A stretch of 50,593 nucleotides of DNA from an uncultured Faecalibacterium sp. (GTDB lineage: Bacteria > Bacillota > Clostridia > Oscillospirales > Ruminococcaceae). Shown here in pieces: positions 40,201 to 49,215 of this stretch (positions are counted from its first letter, which is position 1; the number at the start of each line of letters is the position of its first letter). The DNA is taken from contig CAKSZU010000002.1 of the NCBI GenBank assembly GCA_934526125.1, positions 1 to 50,593 on the forward strand, read 5' to 3'. The notes below the pieces were generated by a model. The model was given only the letters and a program-made list of their open reading frames with translations. It was not told the origin of the DNA and searched no databases. Position numbers and translations under genes: made by a program.

Positions 40201-42972
40201 TTATCTGCGGTTCTTCCGGCGGGTCAGGGCCAGTCCGGCCAGCACCCAGCCGTCCTGATTGTCCGGGCCCGGCGCACCGGGACGGAGCGAATCATCCGGC
40301 AAAGCGGGCAGCTCCGACGAGGCAGGCTGTTCCGGCTCCGTGGAAGACGCGGGCTGTTCCGGCTGGGTCTCGCCGGACGAAGCGGGCGGCTCTTCGCGGC
40401 TGTCCGAACCGGCGGGTTCCTCCGGCACCTCCGAGGGGTCGATGGGGGTCGGGATCACCGGCGGCTGCTTCGGCTCCGAAGGCTGCTCCGGCACCTTGGG
40501 CTCTTCGGGCACCACCGTGCGGGTCTCTTCCTCCCCGGTCGTGCTGCTGCCGGTAGGGTCGGCGTATTCCAGCCAGGTGGTATTGGGGTTGCCCTCCCCT
40601 TCCACCACGGCGTCCTCCCGGACAGTGGCGGAATAGGTCAGTGTCAGCAGGTCGCCGGGGGTGAGCCGCTCATCCGAGAACGTGATCTCGAAAGCACAGC
40701 CGTCCTCACAGTCCTTTTTCAGGGTGTAATCAATGTTCTCTTTCAGCGTCTGTTCGATCTGCTTCCCGCTCTCATCCCCGACCGGGTGGGTGATCTTCAG
40801 CGAAGCTGCGTCAAAGTTCAGCCCGGACATGGTATCGTGGAGGACATACTTCGACGGCTGTCCGTGCGCCACCTGAATGGCGGTCTGGAACTGCACCGTC
40901 TCCCCGGGCTTTGCGGTGTTCCGCTTGACCGGGCTGCCGGCTTCCAGGATGTTTTTGGTCAGCTGCGGGTCGTAGTAACCTCTGGTATTTGGGATAAAGA
41001 CACGCTGACCCGTAAAGCACAGCTGGCCTGCGTAATCCTTAGGCGTATTGGCAGGTTCCGTATCGATGTAGAAATCAAAGGGCTCCATCCGCAGCTCGTA
41101 CCCGTGGGGTGCTTCCAGCTCCACCATCCGGTAAGCCACGCCTGTCTGCAGCAGGTTGCGGTTATCGCTGCCCACCGTTTTCAGAAGGCCGTCCGCACCA
41201 AACGTAACCGTGCCGGTGCCGAACCCGGGAAGTGCTTTCAGTTTATTTCTCAGGTCGTTCTTCTGCTCCGCGGTCAGATACTGGCCATCCTTCAGGGTAT
41301 CCGTCAGGGTCCAGCCGTTCTGCGCCCGCACCGGATTCAGGGTCAGCTCCCAGTTCAGGGTCAGGGTATCACCATTTTCCTCAACGCCGATGCCCTCTTT
41401 CTGATAGCGGTCCCCCAGCTTCGCCGCAACGCTCCGAGTCGAATACGGGTTATTGTTCAGCACCGAATCGCCGGTGATCAGATATGCCCGATTCCAGGCC
41501 GCGTTGCCGTTCCCGAGCATCGGCGTATCCGGGGTGGTATAGGAAAACTCATAATAGGCATTGTCCAGGCCATTCAGCGGGGTGCCATTTTTAATGCCGT
41601 CTTCATAACCGAAATAATAGGGCAGCTGAACATCAACCGATGTCACATCATTGATGTTGGTTCCCGGCACAACGCGCTTCATCTTGGCCTCTTGATTTTT
41701 CAGCTCGTTGGCCTCATCCGTGCCGCCAAAAAAATCCCGCAGCACAGTGCCGGTCAGATCTGCATTGTTCTGGTTGAGTTTTACCGTCCATGTAATGGTG
41801 TGATCCGTATGCCATTCTCCGGATTTTGAGATCAGACCGCTGATGGTATAGCTCTCCCCCGCTTCCAGCGCAGGCAGTGTCAGGTCAAAGCTCTTGCCAT
41901 CTGCCGCCGTCTTCACGCTCCAGCCGTTTGCTGTCTCCCCTTCCGGAGCGGTGTTTTCATAGATTTTATCATTGCCGTTTTTTTCGACGTCCAAAGACAC
42001 TTTCAGAGAGTTTTCATCGTATTTTGCACCCACCAGTGCCTTGCCCAGATTAAGCTGCAGCGCATCGTGCAGAAGCACCGGGGTGCCCTGGGTTCCTTCT
42101 TCGGTGCTGACCGTGACCTGATAAGTGATCTTATTGTTGGCGACGTCCTTTTGAATGCCCTTTTTCACAATGCTCAGGTCCACCGGTTTCGGCTTCACAG
42201 TCATCTCGAACCTGACATCTTTGTTGAAATCCAGTTCCACCTTGCCGTCGTCATCCGCCTTCAGCTGGGAAACGGTGCCGGACAGCTCAATGGTTCCTTT
42301 AATGTCGCTTTCTTTGCTCTTCCCGATGTAATCCATATCCGTAAAATGGATGGTCACAACACCGTCCCGGATCTCATATTCGCCCACCGCCACATGATCG
42401 GCGTAGACCTTATCACTGCCCGTGAAATTCTTCAGGGTCTCCGGCAGCTGATAAAAGATGATCGTATCGGGCTGGTCGGTTCCATTCTGCCAGAGACTGC
42501 CTGTCGGGAGGGTATATTCCAGCCGGAATTTCAGGCCATCGCCATAGCCCAGCGCTCCTCCGGCCAGTTCGTCCCAGGAATGCCAGCTGTCATTCTTATT
42601 CTTTCTCCACTGGGCTTCGGATTTTGTGATATACTGTCCGAAATCCACGCCATCGGGATCGATTTCCACATCCGTGTCCGCATTCCCCGGTTCGTCCGGG
42701 TTGGAGGGGTCGGCGTAGTAGACGACCTGTGTGCCGGAGGACGCATCGTCGGACGGGGCGGGCTCCTCATCGGGCTGTAGGGTCACGGGGTGTTCCTCGG
42801 TCAGGTCCGGCAGGGTGGCAATGCCGCTGTCCGGGTCGGAGTCGGACTCCGTATCTGCGGCAAGCAGTGTCTGCGCCGGGCCGGATGCATCCCCCTCAGT
42901 CAGGGCATAGGCTGCGGACACCTGCGCCCCAAAAAGGCAACAAAAGCCCGCATTCTTCGACAAAAGCCACAT
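40201..42972 (-). CDS. Large isopeptide-type surface protein (pilin/adhesin-like) with poor export and anchor signals
   Basis: About 923 aa. The body is beta-rich, with Cna_B-like features (QTGVAYRMVELEAPHGYE) and a D2-type fimbrial domain near the C-terminus (LTLTYSATVREDAV). Then comes a 130-residue Pro/Glu/Ser linker. The expected LPxTG and membrane helix are not there: LPALPDD is followed by a very short hydrophobic stretch (WVLAGLAL) and a basic tail (TRRKNRR). The N-terminus (MWLLSKNAGFCCLFG) is also a poor signal peptide. ATG 42972 lies just past the terminator of the peptide gene, with no clear ribosome site, and GTG 42999 lies in its loop. Export and anchoring look damaged or non-standard. 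Confidence 0.75.
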   Translation of the reverse strand: MWLLSKNAGFCCLFGAQVSAAYALTEGDASGPAQTLLAADTESDSDPDSGIATLPDLTEEHPVTLQPDEEPAPSDDASSGTQVVYYADPSNPDEPGNADTDVEIDPDGVDFGQYITKSEAQWRKNKNDSWHSWDELAGGALGYGDGLKFRLEYTLPTGSLWQNGTDQPDTIIFYQLPETLKNFTGSDKVYADHVAVGEYEIRDGVVTIHFTDMDYIGKSKESDIKGTIELSGTVSQLKADDDGKVELDFNKDVRFEMTVKPKPVDLSIVKKGIQKDVANNKITYQVTVSTEEGTQGTPVLLHDALQLNLGKALVGAKYDENSLKVSLDVEKNGNDKIYENTAPEGETANGWSVKTAADGKSFDLTLPALEAGESYTISGLISKSGEWHTDHTITWTVKLNQNNADLTGTVLRDFFGGTDEANELKNQEAKMKRVVPGTNINDVTSVDVQLPYYFGYEDGIKNGTPLNGLDNAYYEFSYTTPDTPMLGNGNAAWNRAYLITGDSVLNNNPYSTRSVAAKLGDRYQKEGIGVEENGDTLTLNWELTLNPVRAQNGWTLTDTLKDGQYLTAEQKNDLRNKLKALPGFGTGTVTFGADGLLKTVGSDNRNLLQTGVAYRMVELEAPHGYELRMEPFDFYIDTEPANTPKDYAGQLCFTGQRVFIPNTRGYYDPQLTKNILEAGSPVKRNTAKPGETVQFQTAIQVAHGQPSKYVLHDTMSGLNFDAASLKITHPVGDESGKQIEQTLKENIDYTLKKDCEDGCAFEITFSDERLTPGDLLTLTYSATVREDAVVEGEGNPNTTWLEYADPTGSSTTGEEETRTVVPEEPKVPEQPSEPKQPPVIPTPIDPSEVPEEPAGSDSREEPPASSGETQPEQPASSTEPEQPASSELPALPDDSLRPGAPGPDNQDGWVLAGLALTRRKNRR

Positions 42973-42984
42973 TTTTGCATACAA

Positions 42985-43015
42985 AAAGCCCCCGCTCACG
43001 AAGAGCAGGGGCTTT
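42985..43015 (-). terminator. Terminator/attenuator between the peptide and surface-protein genes
   Basis: 13-nt arms (43003-43015, 42985-42997) with one mispair, 5-nt loop, then TTTTTG on the minus strand. Confidence 0.85.
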
Positions 43016-43056
43016 CTCAGGAACGGTTTTATGCTGCGGAGAAACTCCGGTCAGCT

Positions 43057-43302
43057 TCAGTTCTTTGCGGTCAGCTTGAAGGAACTCAGGGTCTGGAAGG
43101 TCGTCACGATGACATTGACGTTGTTCACGATGGAGCTGCCTGCGGAGAACACACGGGCAATGTAGTTGAACAGCTTACCGACGTTCAGGAACACGTCCCA
43201 GGCAGTAGCCTCAGAAGCATCGGCACCGCCCTGCAGGTACACCATCTCGTTCTCATCAATTGCAGCAAAGCTTGCGGGCATCTTGATCTCATTGTTCATC
43301 AT
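43057..43302 (-). CDS. Small double-glycine leader peptide (bacteriocin-like precursor)
   Basis: 81 aa. Residues 1-26 form a leader ending in DENEMVYLQGG, the double-glycine site normally cut by C39-peptidase ABC exporters. The core (about 27-81) is hydrophobic and helix-prone (FLNVGKLFNYIARVFS, then IVNNVNVIVTTFQT) with no cysteine. Ribosome site GAGAGGA before ATG 43302. A strong promoter and a leader of about 140 nt with two hairpins precede it. No exporter, immunity or modification gene is recognisable in the window, so the export route is unknown. Confidence 0.8.
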   Translation of the reverse strand: MMNNEIKMPASFAAIDENEMVYLQGGADASEATAWDVFLNVGKLFNYIARVFSAGSSIVNNVNVIVTTFQTLSSFKLTAKN

Positions 43303-43450
43303 AACAGGGATTCCTCTCTTTCAATTCAATCTATATTACTGCCTGCCCCGGGGATCGGAACAGCCAGCATCAGAACCAGAACGGTGGTTCTTACGACAGG
43401 AAGAAAGCCAGAGTGCGGAGCCCCGCCGCTCTGAAATGTTTCCTATATAG

Positions 43451-43479
43451 GTTATACGATAAATATTCGGTTTTGTCAA
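43451..43479 (-). promoter_or_regulatory. Strong promoter of the double-glycine peptide gene
   Basis: Minus-strand TTGACA (43474-43479), 17 nt, TATAAC (43451-43456). The leader RNA can form CAGAGCGG.../...CCGCACTCTG and AGAACCA/TGGTTCT hairpins. A CGAAATTTCG palindrome (43481-43490) lies just upstream of the -35. Confidence 0.8.
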
Positions 43480-43573
43480 TCGAAATTTCGTAATTTTTAC
43501 CATTCCGACCCATTTGTGGGCAGGTCTGTCTCAAATTGCGTAAGGATTCGACAGCTTTCTGCAGAATAATCGT

Positions 43574-44971
43574 TCAGCGGTTTTCCTCGCCGGCAAAAAA
43601 TTCTTTTGTCAGCTTTACTACCGTGCCCGACAGCAGCAGCAGCGCGATAAGGTTGGGAATGCTCATCAGGCCGTTGAAGGTGTCGGCGATGCTCCACAGC
43701 AGGCCCAGATCCACCGTGGCACCCAGGATGGACACGAAGGAGTACACCACGAAGAAGGGGCGCACCACTTTGTCGCTGTGGCAGAGGAACGCCAGGAACC
43801 GGGAGCCGTACAGACCCCAGCCGATGATGGTGGAGAAGGCAAAGCAGCACAGGGCCACCGCGGTGAAGATGGAGGCCCCGCCGCCGTAGGTGGCGGTGAA
43901 GCCCGAGATGGTCAGCTCGGCACCGGCGGCGGTGCCGTAGTGGACCGGGGTGCCGCTGCACAGGATCACCATGGCCGTGAGGGTGCAGATGACGATGGTA
44001 TCCGCAAACACCTCGAAGATGCCGAACATGCCCTGCTTCACAGGCTTGCGGGTATCGGCGCAGGCATGGGCGATGGAGCCTGTGCCGAGGCCTGCCTCAT
44101 TGGAGAAGATGCCGCGGGAGACACCCTTCTGCATACTGACGAAAAGGCTGCCGATGGCACCGCCGGTGAAGGCGCGGGGGGTGAAGGCACCCACGAAGAT
44201 GGACTCCAGCACATAGGGCAGGTCCTGAATGTTCAGGATCACGACGCCCACGGCCAGCACGATGTAGAACAGCGCCATGAAGGGCACCAGCTTCTCGCTG
44301 ACGCTGCCGATCCGCTTGATGCCGCCCAGCAGCACCATGGCCACCAGCATGGCCACCACGATGCCCACCACAAGGTTCAGGGTGGACAGGGCGTTCTGGC
44401 CCACCACGCTGTACTCGGTCAGGGCCGTGTCGATGGCCGCCACGATGGTATTGACCTGGGTGGCGTTGCCGGTTCCGAAGACGGTCAGCACACCGAACAG
44501 GGAGTACAGCACCGCCAGGAACTGCCAGTTCTTACTCAGGCCGTTCTTAATATAGTACATGGGGCCGCCCACCCACTCGCCGGTCTCGCTGCGCTCCCGG
44601 AAATGGACCGCCAGCGTCACCTCGGCGAACTTGGTACACATGCCCAGCAGCGCCGAGCACCACATCCAGAACACGGCACCCGGGCCGCCGATGGCAATGG
44701 CACCGGCCACACCGGCGATGTTTCCGGTGCCCACCGTACCGGCCAGCGCAGTGCAGACCGCCTGAAAGGGAGTCATGGCACCGTCCAAGACGTCCTTCTT
44801 GCGGAACATCCGTCCGATGGTGGTCCTGATGGCGTAGGGGAATTTGCGGATCTGCAGAAAACCGGTCCGCACACTGAGCAGCAGTCCCACGCCGATGATG
44901 CACACCATGGCAGGGATGCCCCAGATGAAATTGTTGACCGCCTGATTGACGGCCGTGATGGTTTCGATCAT
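43574..44971 (-). CDS. Sodium:alanine symporter (AgcS family)
   Basis: About 465 aa, about ten helices. AGTVGTGNIAGVAGAIAIGGPGA and SNEAGLGTGS are hallmark segments of the alanine/glycine:cation symporter family. Takes up alanine or glycine with Na+ or H+. The start at ATG 44971 (MIETITAV) is preferred to 44998. Consensus promoter at 45037-45065; no terminator was seen after it. Confidence 0.94.
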   Translation of the reverse strand: MIETITAVNQAVNNFIWGIPAMVCIIGVGLLLSVRTGFLQIRKFPYAIRTTIGRMFRKKDVLDGAMTPFQAVCTALAGTVGTGNIAGVAGAIAIGGPGAVFWMWCSALLGMCTKFAEVTLAVHFRERSETGEWVGGPMYYIKNGLSKNWQFLAVLYSLFGVLTVFGTGNATQVNTIVAAIDTALTEYSVVGQNALSTLNLVVGIVVAMLVAMVLLGGIKRIGSVSEKLVPFMALFYIVLAVGVVILNIQDLPYVLESIFVGAFTPRAFTGGAIGSLFVSMQKGVSRGIFSNEAGLGTGSIAHACADTRKPVKQGMFGIFEVFADTIVICTLTAMVILCSGTPVHYGTAAGAELTISGFTATYGGGASIFTAVALCCFAFSTIIGWGLYGSRFLAFLCHSDKVVRPFFVVYSFVSILGATVDLGLLWSIADTFNGLMSIPNLIALLLLSGTVVKLTKEFFAGEENR

Positions 44972-45036
44972 GGTCTTTCCACACCTCTGAAAAATCAACT
45001 TCCGTGGCCGGGTGTTCCCCGGCAGACACGCTGTCT

Positions 45037-45065
45037 ATTGTATCGTATCTTCCGGGTTCTGTCAA
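45037..45065 (-). promoter_or_regulatory. Promoter of the AgcS gene
   Basis: Minus-strand TTGACA (45060-45065), 17 nt, TACAAT (45037-45042). Confidence 0.75.
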
Positions 45066-45106
45066 TTTTTTCAGGGCGGAAAAGAGTTTTTTTCATCTTT
45101 TTCCCG

Positions 45107-46186
45107 TCAGGATTCGCAAATCAGGGACACCGTCTGATCTTCGCAGGGTTTCCGGCACCAGACCGCCTGCCAGGTCACGTCCTTCGGCAGCACCGGCGCA
45201 AAATGGCTGGAAGAACAGACCGTATGGACCCGCTTCTCCCCCCCTTCCGGCTGCCGGACCGTCCAGAACACTGCCGTAGGGCCGTCCGCCCCGCCGATCA
45301 CGGCAATGGCGCTGTCGGCACCGTTTCCCGGAGCCTCCAGACCGTATTTTTCTGCCAGCGCGGCCCGCTCCGGGGAGACGGGCCGCCGCGGATGCGGCTT
45401 GCGGCGGGGCCGGTCGCCCTCGGCGCAGTCGTAGAGACGGAAGAACCGCTCCGAAGCATCCGGCGTCAGCGTATAGCTCATCCGGCAGACCTGATCCGGG
45501 AACTCCCAGCCGTCCTCCGGCGGGATCGGCACGGTCTCCGCCGCTGCTTCCCGGACGGTCAGCTGATAGTCCCCCTGCCCCGGCACTGTCAGCGTCACCG
45601 ACGCCCCCTCGGCAGGGGTCCGGAACGTCCCCACCGGCACCTCGGCCCGCTCTGCTTCCAGTGCCAGTTCCAGACGGCGCAGGCGCTTTTGGCAGCTCTT
45701 CCGGCTGTCCGTCGCCCAGCGGAAGGTCTGCCGCCAGAAGCGCATCACCTTCGTCCGGTCCAGCCCATAGTGATCGATCCAGGCCAGCGCTTCGGGGTTT
45801 GACCCTTCCTCCCCCGGGACCCAGCCGGTCCCGCAGCCGCCGACGGAGCGCAGCAGGGCCCCATTCAGGGTCAGCTCCGCGCGGAAATCAAAGGACAGCG
45901 GGTTTTCCTGCTCGATCTGACGCTCTTCTGCCCGGCTCAGGGTGCGGCGGCATTCGCCGCTCTCATCGAAGCCCCACCGCTCCATGAAGGCCCGGAATTC
46001 CGGCTCCGGCACCTCCATCACGAAATCCGCCGCAAGGCCCTCCCTGCAGCGGTAGACCGCCGGGACTTTCCAGACCCAGCCGTTCCACCGGAACTCCCGG
46101 TCCAGACGGAGTTCTTCGCCTGCCTCCGCCGCAGCCCTTTTCCGCCCATAGCCTCCTCCAAAGAAAACGCGCCATTGCTTCTGCAT
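45107..46186 (-). CDS. Unknown protein carrying an IGGADGPTAV motif
   Basis: 359 aa, soluble, rich in Arg, Glu and Trp, no signal peptide. No known family was recognised for the body. Near residue 310 it carries AIAVIGGADGPTAVFW, matching the motif of the Na+-pump decarboxylase beta subunit (GcdB/OadB), but here without any surrounding membrane helix. The start at 46186 (MQKQWRVFF) follows AAGGAGG by 8 nt; an upstream ATG at 46216 is inferior. Its role is unknown. Confidence 0.75.
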   Translation of the reverse strand: MQKQWRVFFGGGYGRKRAAAEAGEELRLDREFRWNGWVWKVPAVYRCREGLAADFVMEVPEPEFRAFMERWGFDESGECRRTLSRAEERQIEQENPLSFDFRAELTLNGALLRSVGGCGTGWVPGEEGSNPEALAWIDHYGLDRTKVMRFWRQTFRWATDSRKSCQKRLRRLELALEAERAEVPVGTFRTPAEGASVTLTVPGQGDYQLTVREAAAETVPIPPEDGWEFPDQVCRMSYTLTPDASERFFRLYDCAEGDRPRRKPHPRRPVSPERAALAEKYGLEAPGNGADSAIAVIGGADGPTAVFWTVRQPEGGEKRVHTVCSSSHFAPVLPKDVTWQAVWCRKPCEDQTVSLICES

Positions 46187-46365
46187 CCGTAGGGCCTCCT
46201 TCTGTTTTTTGTTCATTCTATCACGGCCGTCTGCTGCCGCGCAATGATTCCTGCAAATTTTTGCCGGAGCCTTGCAGCGGAGCCCCTACACAAACCCCGG
46301 CGATTGTGCTATGATAGGGCTGAAAAAACGGTTTGGCACTGCCAACCATAAGAAGGTGTCGTTTC

Positions 46366-47286
46366 ATGTCTGATTTGTTCGAAACTCTCCGGCAGGAAGG
46401 CATTGACCCTGCCCTGCTGAACGCGGTGGAGGAATACCGCACCGCCCATCCGCTGGCCGAGGGGCTGCGCCCCCGCATCCCCTCCCCGGCCTTTACATAT
46501 TATGGAAAGGACGTCTGGGAGGAGGCGCTGGCGGCCCTGCTCTGCGGCGAGAACCTGCTGCTGGCGGGCGGCAAGGCCACCGGCAAGAACGTGCTGGCTG
46601 AGAATCTGGCCGCCGCCTTCGGCCGCCCGGCATGGGACATCTCGTTCCATGTGAACATGGACGCGGCCTCCCTCATCGGCATGGATACCTTTGAGAACGG
46701 GGCCGTGGCTTTCCGCCCCGGGCCGGTGTACCGCTGCGCCCAGTGCGGCGGCTTCGGTGTGCTGGACGAGATCAACATGGCCAAGAACGAGGCGCTGGCC
46801 GTGCTGCACGCGGTGCTGGACTTCCGCCGGGCCATCGATGTGCCCGGCTACGACCGCATCCCGCTGGCCGAGGAGACCCGCTTCATCGCCACCATGAACT
46901 ATGGTTATGCCGGCACCCGGGAGCTGAACGAAGCCCTGACCTCCCGGTTCGTTGTGATCCAGATGCCCACCATCACCGGCGAGAATCTGGAAAAGCTGCT
47001 CCGGGCCCAGATGCCGGACCTGAACGAGAAGTATGTCCGTCAGTTTGCCCAGCTCTTCCTGGATCTGCAGAAAAAGTGCGACAGCGCCGAGATCTCCACC
47101 AAGGCGCTGGACCTGCGCGGCATGCTGGATGCGCTGCGCCTGATGCGCCGGGGCGTCCCGGCCGGGGCGGCGCTGGATATGGGCATCACCAACAAGGCCT
47201 TTGACTCCTACGAGCAGGGGCTGATCCGGGATGTCATCGCTGCCCGCATCCCTGCCAAGCTGACAGCCGAAAAGCTGTTCTGCTGA
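46366..47286 (+). CDS. MoxR-type AAA+ ATPase
   Basis: 306 aa. Walker A GGKATGKN (about 74-81), Walker B GVLDEINMAKNEAL, sensor 1 ATMNY and an arginine-finger region (ALTSRF) mark the MoxR/NorQ group. Such ATPases act with von Willebrand A proteins to activate or assemble target proteins. The start at 46366 follows GAAGGTG; an opening at 46333 lacks a site. The stop TGA shares a base with the ATG of the vWA gene. A -10 like TATGAT (46310-46315) lies upstream. Confidence 0.9.
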   Translation: MSDLFETLRQEGIDPALLNAVEEYRTAHPLAEGLRPRIPSPAFTYYGKDVWEEALAALLCGENLLLAGGKATGKNVLAENLAAAFGRPAWDISFHVNMDAASLIGMDTFENGAVAFRPGPVYRCAQCGGFGVLDEINMAKNEALAVLHAVLDFRRAIDVPGYDRIPLAEETRFIATMNYGYAGTRELNEALTSRFVVIQMPTITGENLEKLLRAQMPDLNEKYVRQFAQLFLDLQKKCDSAEISTKALDLRGMLDALRLMRRGVPAGAALDMGITNKAFDSYEQGLIRDVIAARIPAKLTAEKLFC

Positions 47287-49040
47287 TGGACGCCCGGAGC
47301 TACACCGCCGAAGAGCGGCGGGCTGCCAATCAGGTGTGGGCGGCGGCCGGGGCCTACGGCTTCGAACCGCTGTTCCTGGCCCGCAACACCGACGGCACCA
47401 TCGATTTTTACATGAACTGCATCGTAGGGCTGGCCCACCGGTACTACGGCGACGATCTTCTGCGGGAGATCTTTGCCGCCTGGGAGGGCGACCTGCGGCA
47501 GAGCCAGCTGGACGACCTGACCTGGCTGTATCTGGAAAACGCCGCCTACCGGCTGGAGCTGCCCCGCCGCCCGGTGCTGGCCGAGCTGCGTCTGGCCCAC
47601 GCCGATTATTTCTTCGGCATCCAGTACAAGCTTTCGCGGCAGGAGTGGATGGCCAAGAACCAGCTGGTCTACACCATGCAGGCCGACCGCTGGCGCACCG
47701 TGCAGGGCCGCCGCCCGCCGGTGATGACCCCCTACGAGAGCCAGCTGGCCCAGGCCCTTGCTCCCGCCCGGCCGCCGGAAGCCGGACAGCTCAAGGCTGC
47801 TCTGCTGGCGCTGTTTGCAAAATTTGCCCTGTTTGACGGCAAAGTACATCAGAAACCGGGGCTGCACCTGCATCTGGAGGGAGCTTTCGCCGCACTGGCC
47901 ACCCGGACGCTGCCCACCCAGATGATCAAGACCGACCGGCTGACGGTGGAACACTCCAAAGCAGCGGAGGGCGGCGGCAGCGGCCCCACCGCCGACAAGC
48001 GGCTGGCCCACATCACCCTGCGGCAGAACGCCGCCGAGGACCGGGCCTACATCGAGAGCTGTTTCGGCCGCTCGATCTACCCGCCAGAGCGTCTCCGGAA
48101 AGCCGAGCAGGAACTCTGCACCGGGGCGCATCTGGGGTGCCGCCTCTGGTTTGCCGCCGGAGTCCCCAGCCCGGAGCAGGCCCCCACCCCGGAGGCAAAG
48201 CATCTGGCCGAACAGGCCCAGCTGCAGGCCGGGCGGAACCGGGCCTACTATTCTAAGAATCTGGAACTGCACCGCAGCGTGGAGCTGCGCCTTACCGAGC
48301 AGATCCGCAACTGCATCCTGGTCCACCAGCAGCCCAACGCCCGGATCGCCCGCAGCGGCAGTCTGGATGCCGACCGGGTCTGGCGCGCCATCCGTCTCAA
48401 CGACAGCCGGGTGTTCCGCTGCGCCGAGGAGGAGAACCACCCCTCCTTCACCGTGGATCTGCTGCTGGACGCTTCGGCCTCCCGGCTCCACTGTCAGGAA
48501 GTCATTGCGGCCCAGGGCGCGATCCTGGCCCGGAGCCTTGCTGCCTGCAATATCCCCGTGCGGGTCAGCGCCTTTTCCAGCCTGCGGGGCTACACCGTGC
48601 TGCGGGTGCTGAAGCGCTTTTCCGACAAGAAACTGCAGGGGATCGATCAGTATTTTGCTTCCGGCTGGAACCGGGACGGTCTGGCCCTGCGGGCTGCAGG
48701 CGACCTTGCGGCCTTCGACCCCGGCCCGGCTTCCCGGCACCTGCTGATTTTCCTGACCGATGCCTCCCCCAACGACAGCCGCCGGGTGCCGCCCTCCTCC
48801 GGGCAGCCTCTGGGCTGCGATTACGGCGGCACTTTCGGTGTGGAGGATGCCGCCGCCGAGGTGCGTGCCCTGCGCCGCAAGGGGCTGCGGGTCTCGGCCG
48901 TGTTCATGGGTGAGGACCGCTCCGCCCACGATGCCGAACGGATCTACGGCAAAAATCTGGCCCGCATCCGCGGCATGGACCAGCTGGCCCGGGCCGTCGG
49001 ACGGCTGATCCAGAACGAGATCCGGGAACTGGGCGACTGA
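47286..49040 (+). CDS. von Willebrand A domain partner of the MoxR ATPase
   Basis: 584 aa. The N-terminal 380 residues are helical and not assigned. The C-terminal vWA domain has the metal site DASAS (LLLDASASR, about 393), a Thr/Ser loop and FLTDASPND further on. It pairs with the MoxR gene, with which it overlaps by 1 nt, as NorD does with NorQ. The client protein is not evident in the neighbourhood. Confidence 0.87.
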   Translation: MDARSYTAEERRAANQVWAAAGAYGFEPLFLARNTDGTIDFYMNCIVGLAHRYYGDDLLREIFAAWEGDLRQSQLDDLTWLYLENAAYRLELPRRPVLAELRLAHADYFFGIQYKLSRQEWMAKNQLVYTMQADRWRTVQGRRPPVMTPYESQLAQALAPARPPEAGQLKAALLALFAKFALFDGKVHQKPGLHLHLEGAFAALATRTLPTQMIKTDRLTVEHSKAAEGGGSGPTADKRLAHITLRQNAAEDRAYIESCFGRSIYPPERLRKAEQELCTGAHLGCRLWFAAGVPSPEQAPTPEAKHLAEQAQLQAGRNRAYYSKNLELHRSVELRLTEQIRNCILVHQQPNARIARSGSLDADRVWRAIRLNDSRVFRCAEEENHPSFTVDLLLDASASRLHCQEVIAAQGAILARSLAACNIPVRVSAFSSLRGYTVLRVLKRFSDKKLQGIDQYFASGWNRDGLALRAAGDLAAFDPGPASRHLLIFLTDASPNDSRRVPPSSGQPLGCDYGGTFGVEDAAAEVRALRRKGLRVSAVFMGEDRSAHDAERIYGKNLARIRGMDQLARAVGRLIQNEIRELGD

Positions 49041-49121
49041 GTCCGCCCGGCTGTTTACAACCATTCCGTTTGTATCGTTTGGATTTATTCGAAAATATTT
49101 TGGTTTTTGGCAAACTTTTAG

Positions 49122-49150
49122 TTGTATTTCGATCAGGCGTATGCTATAAT
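49122..49150 (+). promoter_or_regulatory. Promoter of the unknown gene at 49216
   Basis: TTGTAT (49122-49127), 17 nt, TATAAT (49145-49150). Confidence 0.75.
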
Positions 49151-49215
49151 AGGGTCGCAGAACAACCATACGGTAGTTTTTGGGAGAGTATTCAAAACCA
49201 AGGAGGAGACCTGTT

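Noticed and set aside
39448..41829. 793-residue plus-strand frame across the ECF and surface-protein genes
   Set aside because: Runs across two real minus-strand genes and a terminator; shadow of high GC.
42972..42999. GTG 42999 as start of the surface protein
   Set aside because: It lies in the loop of the upstream terminator and has no ribosome site.
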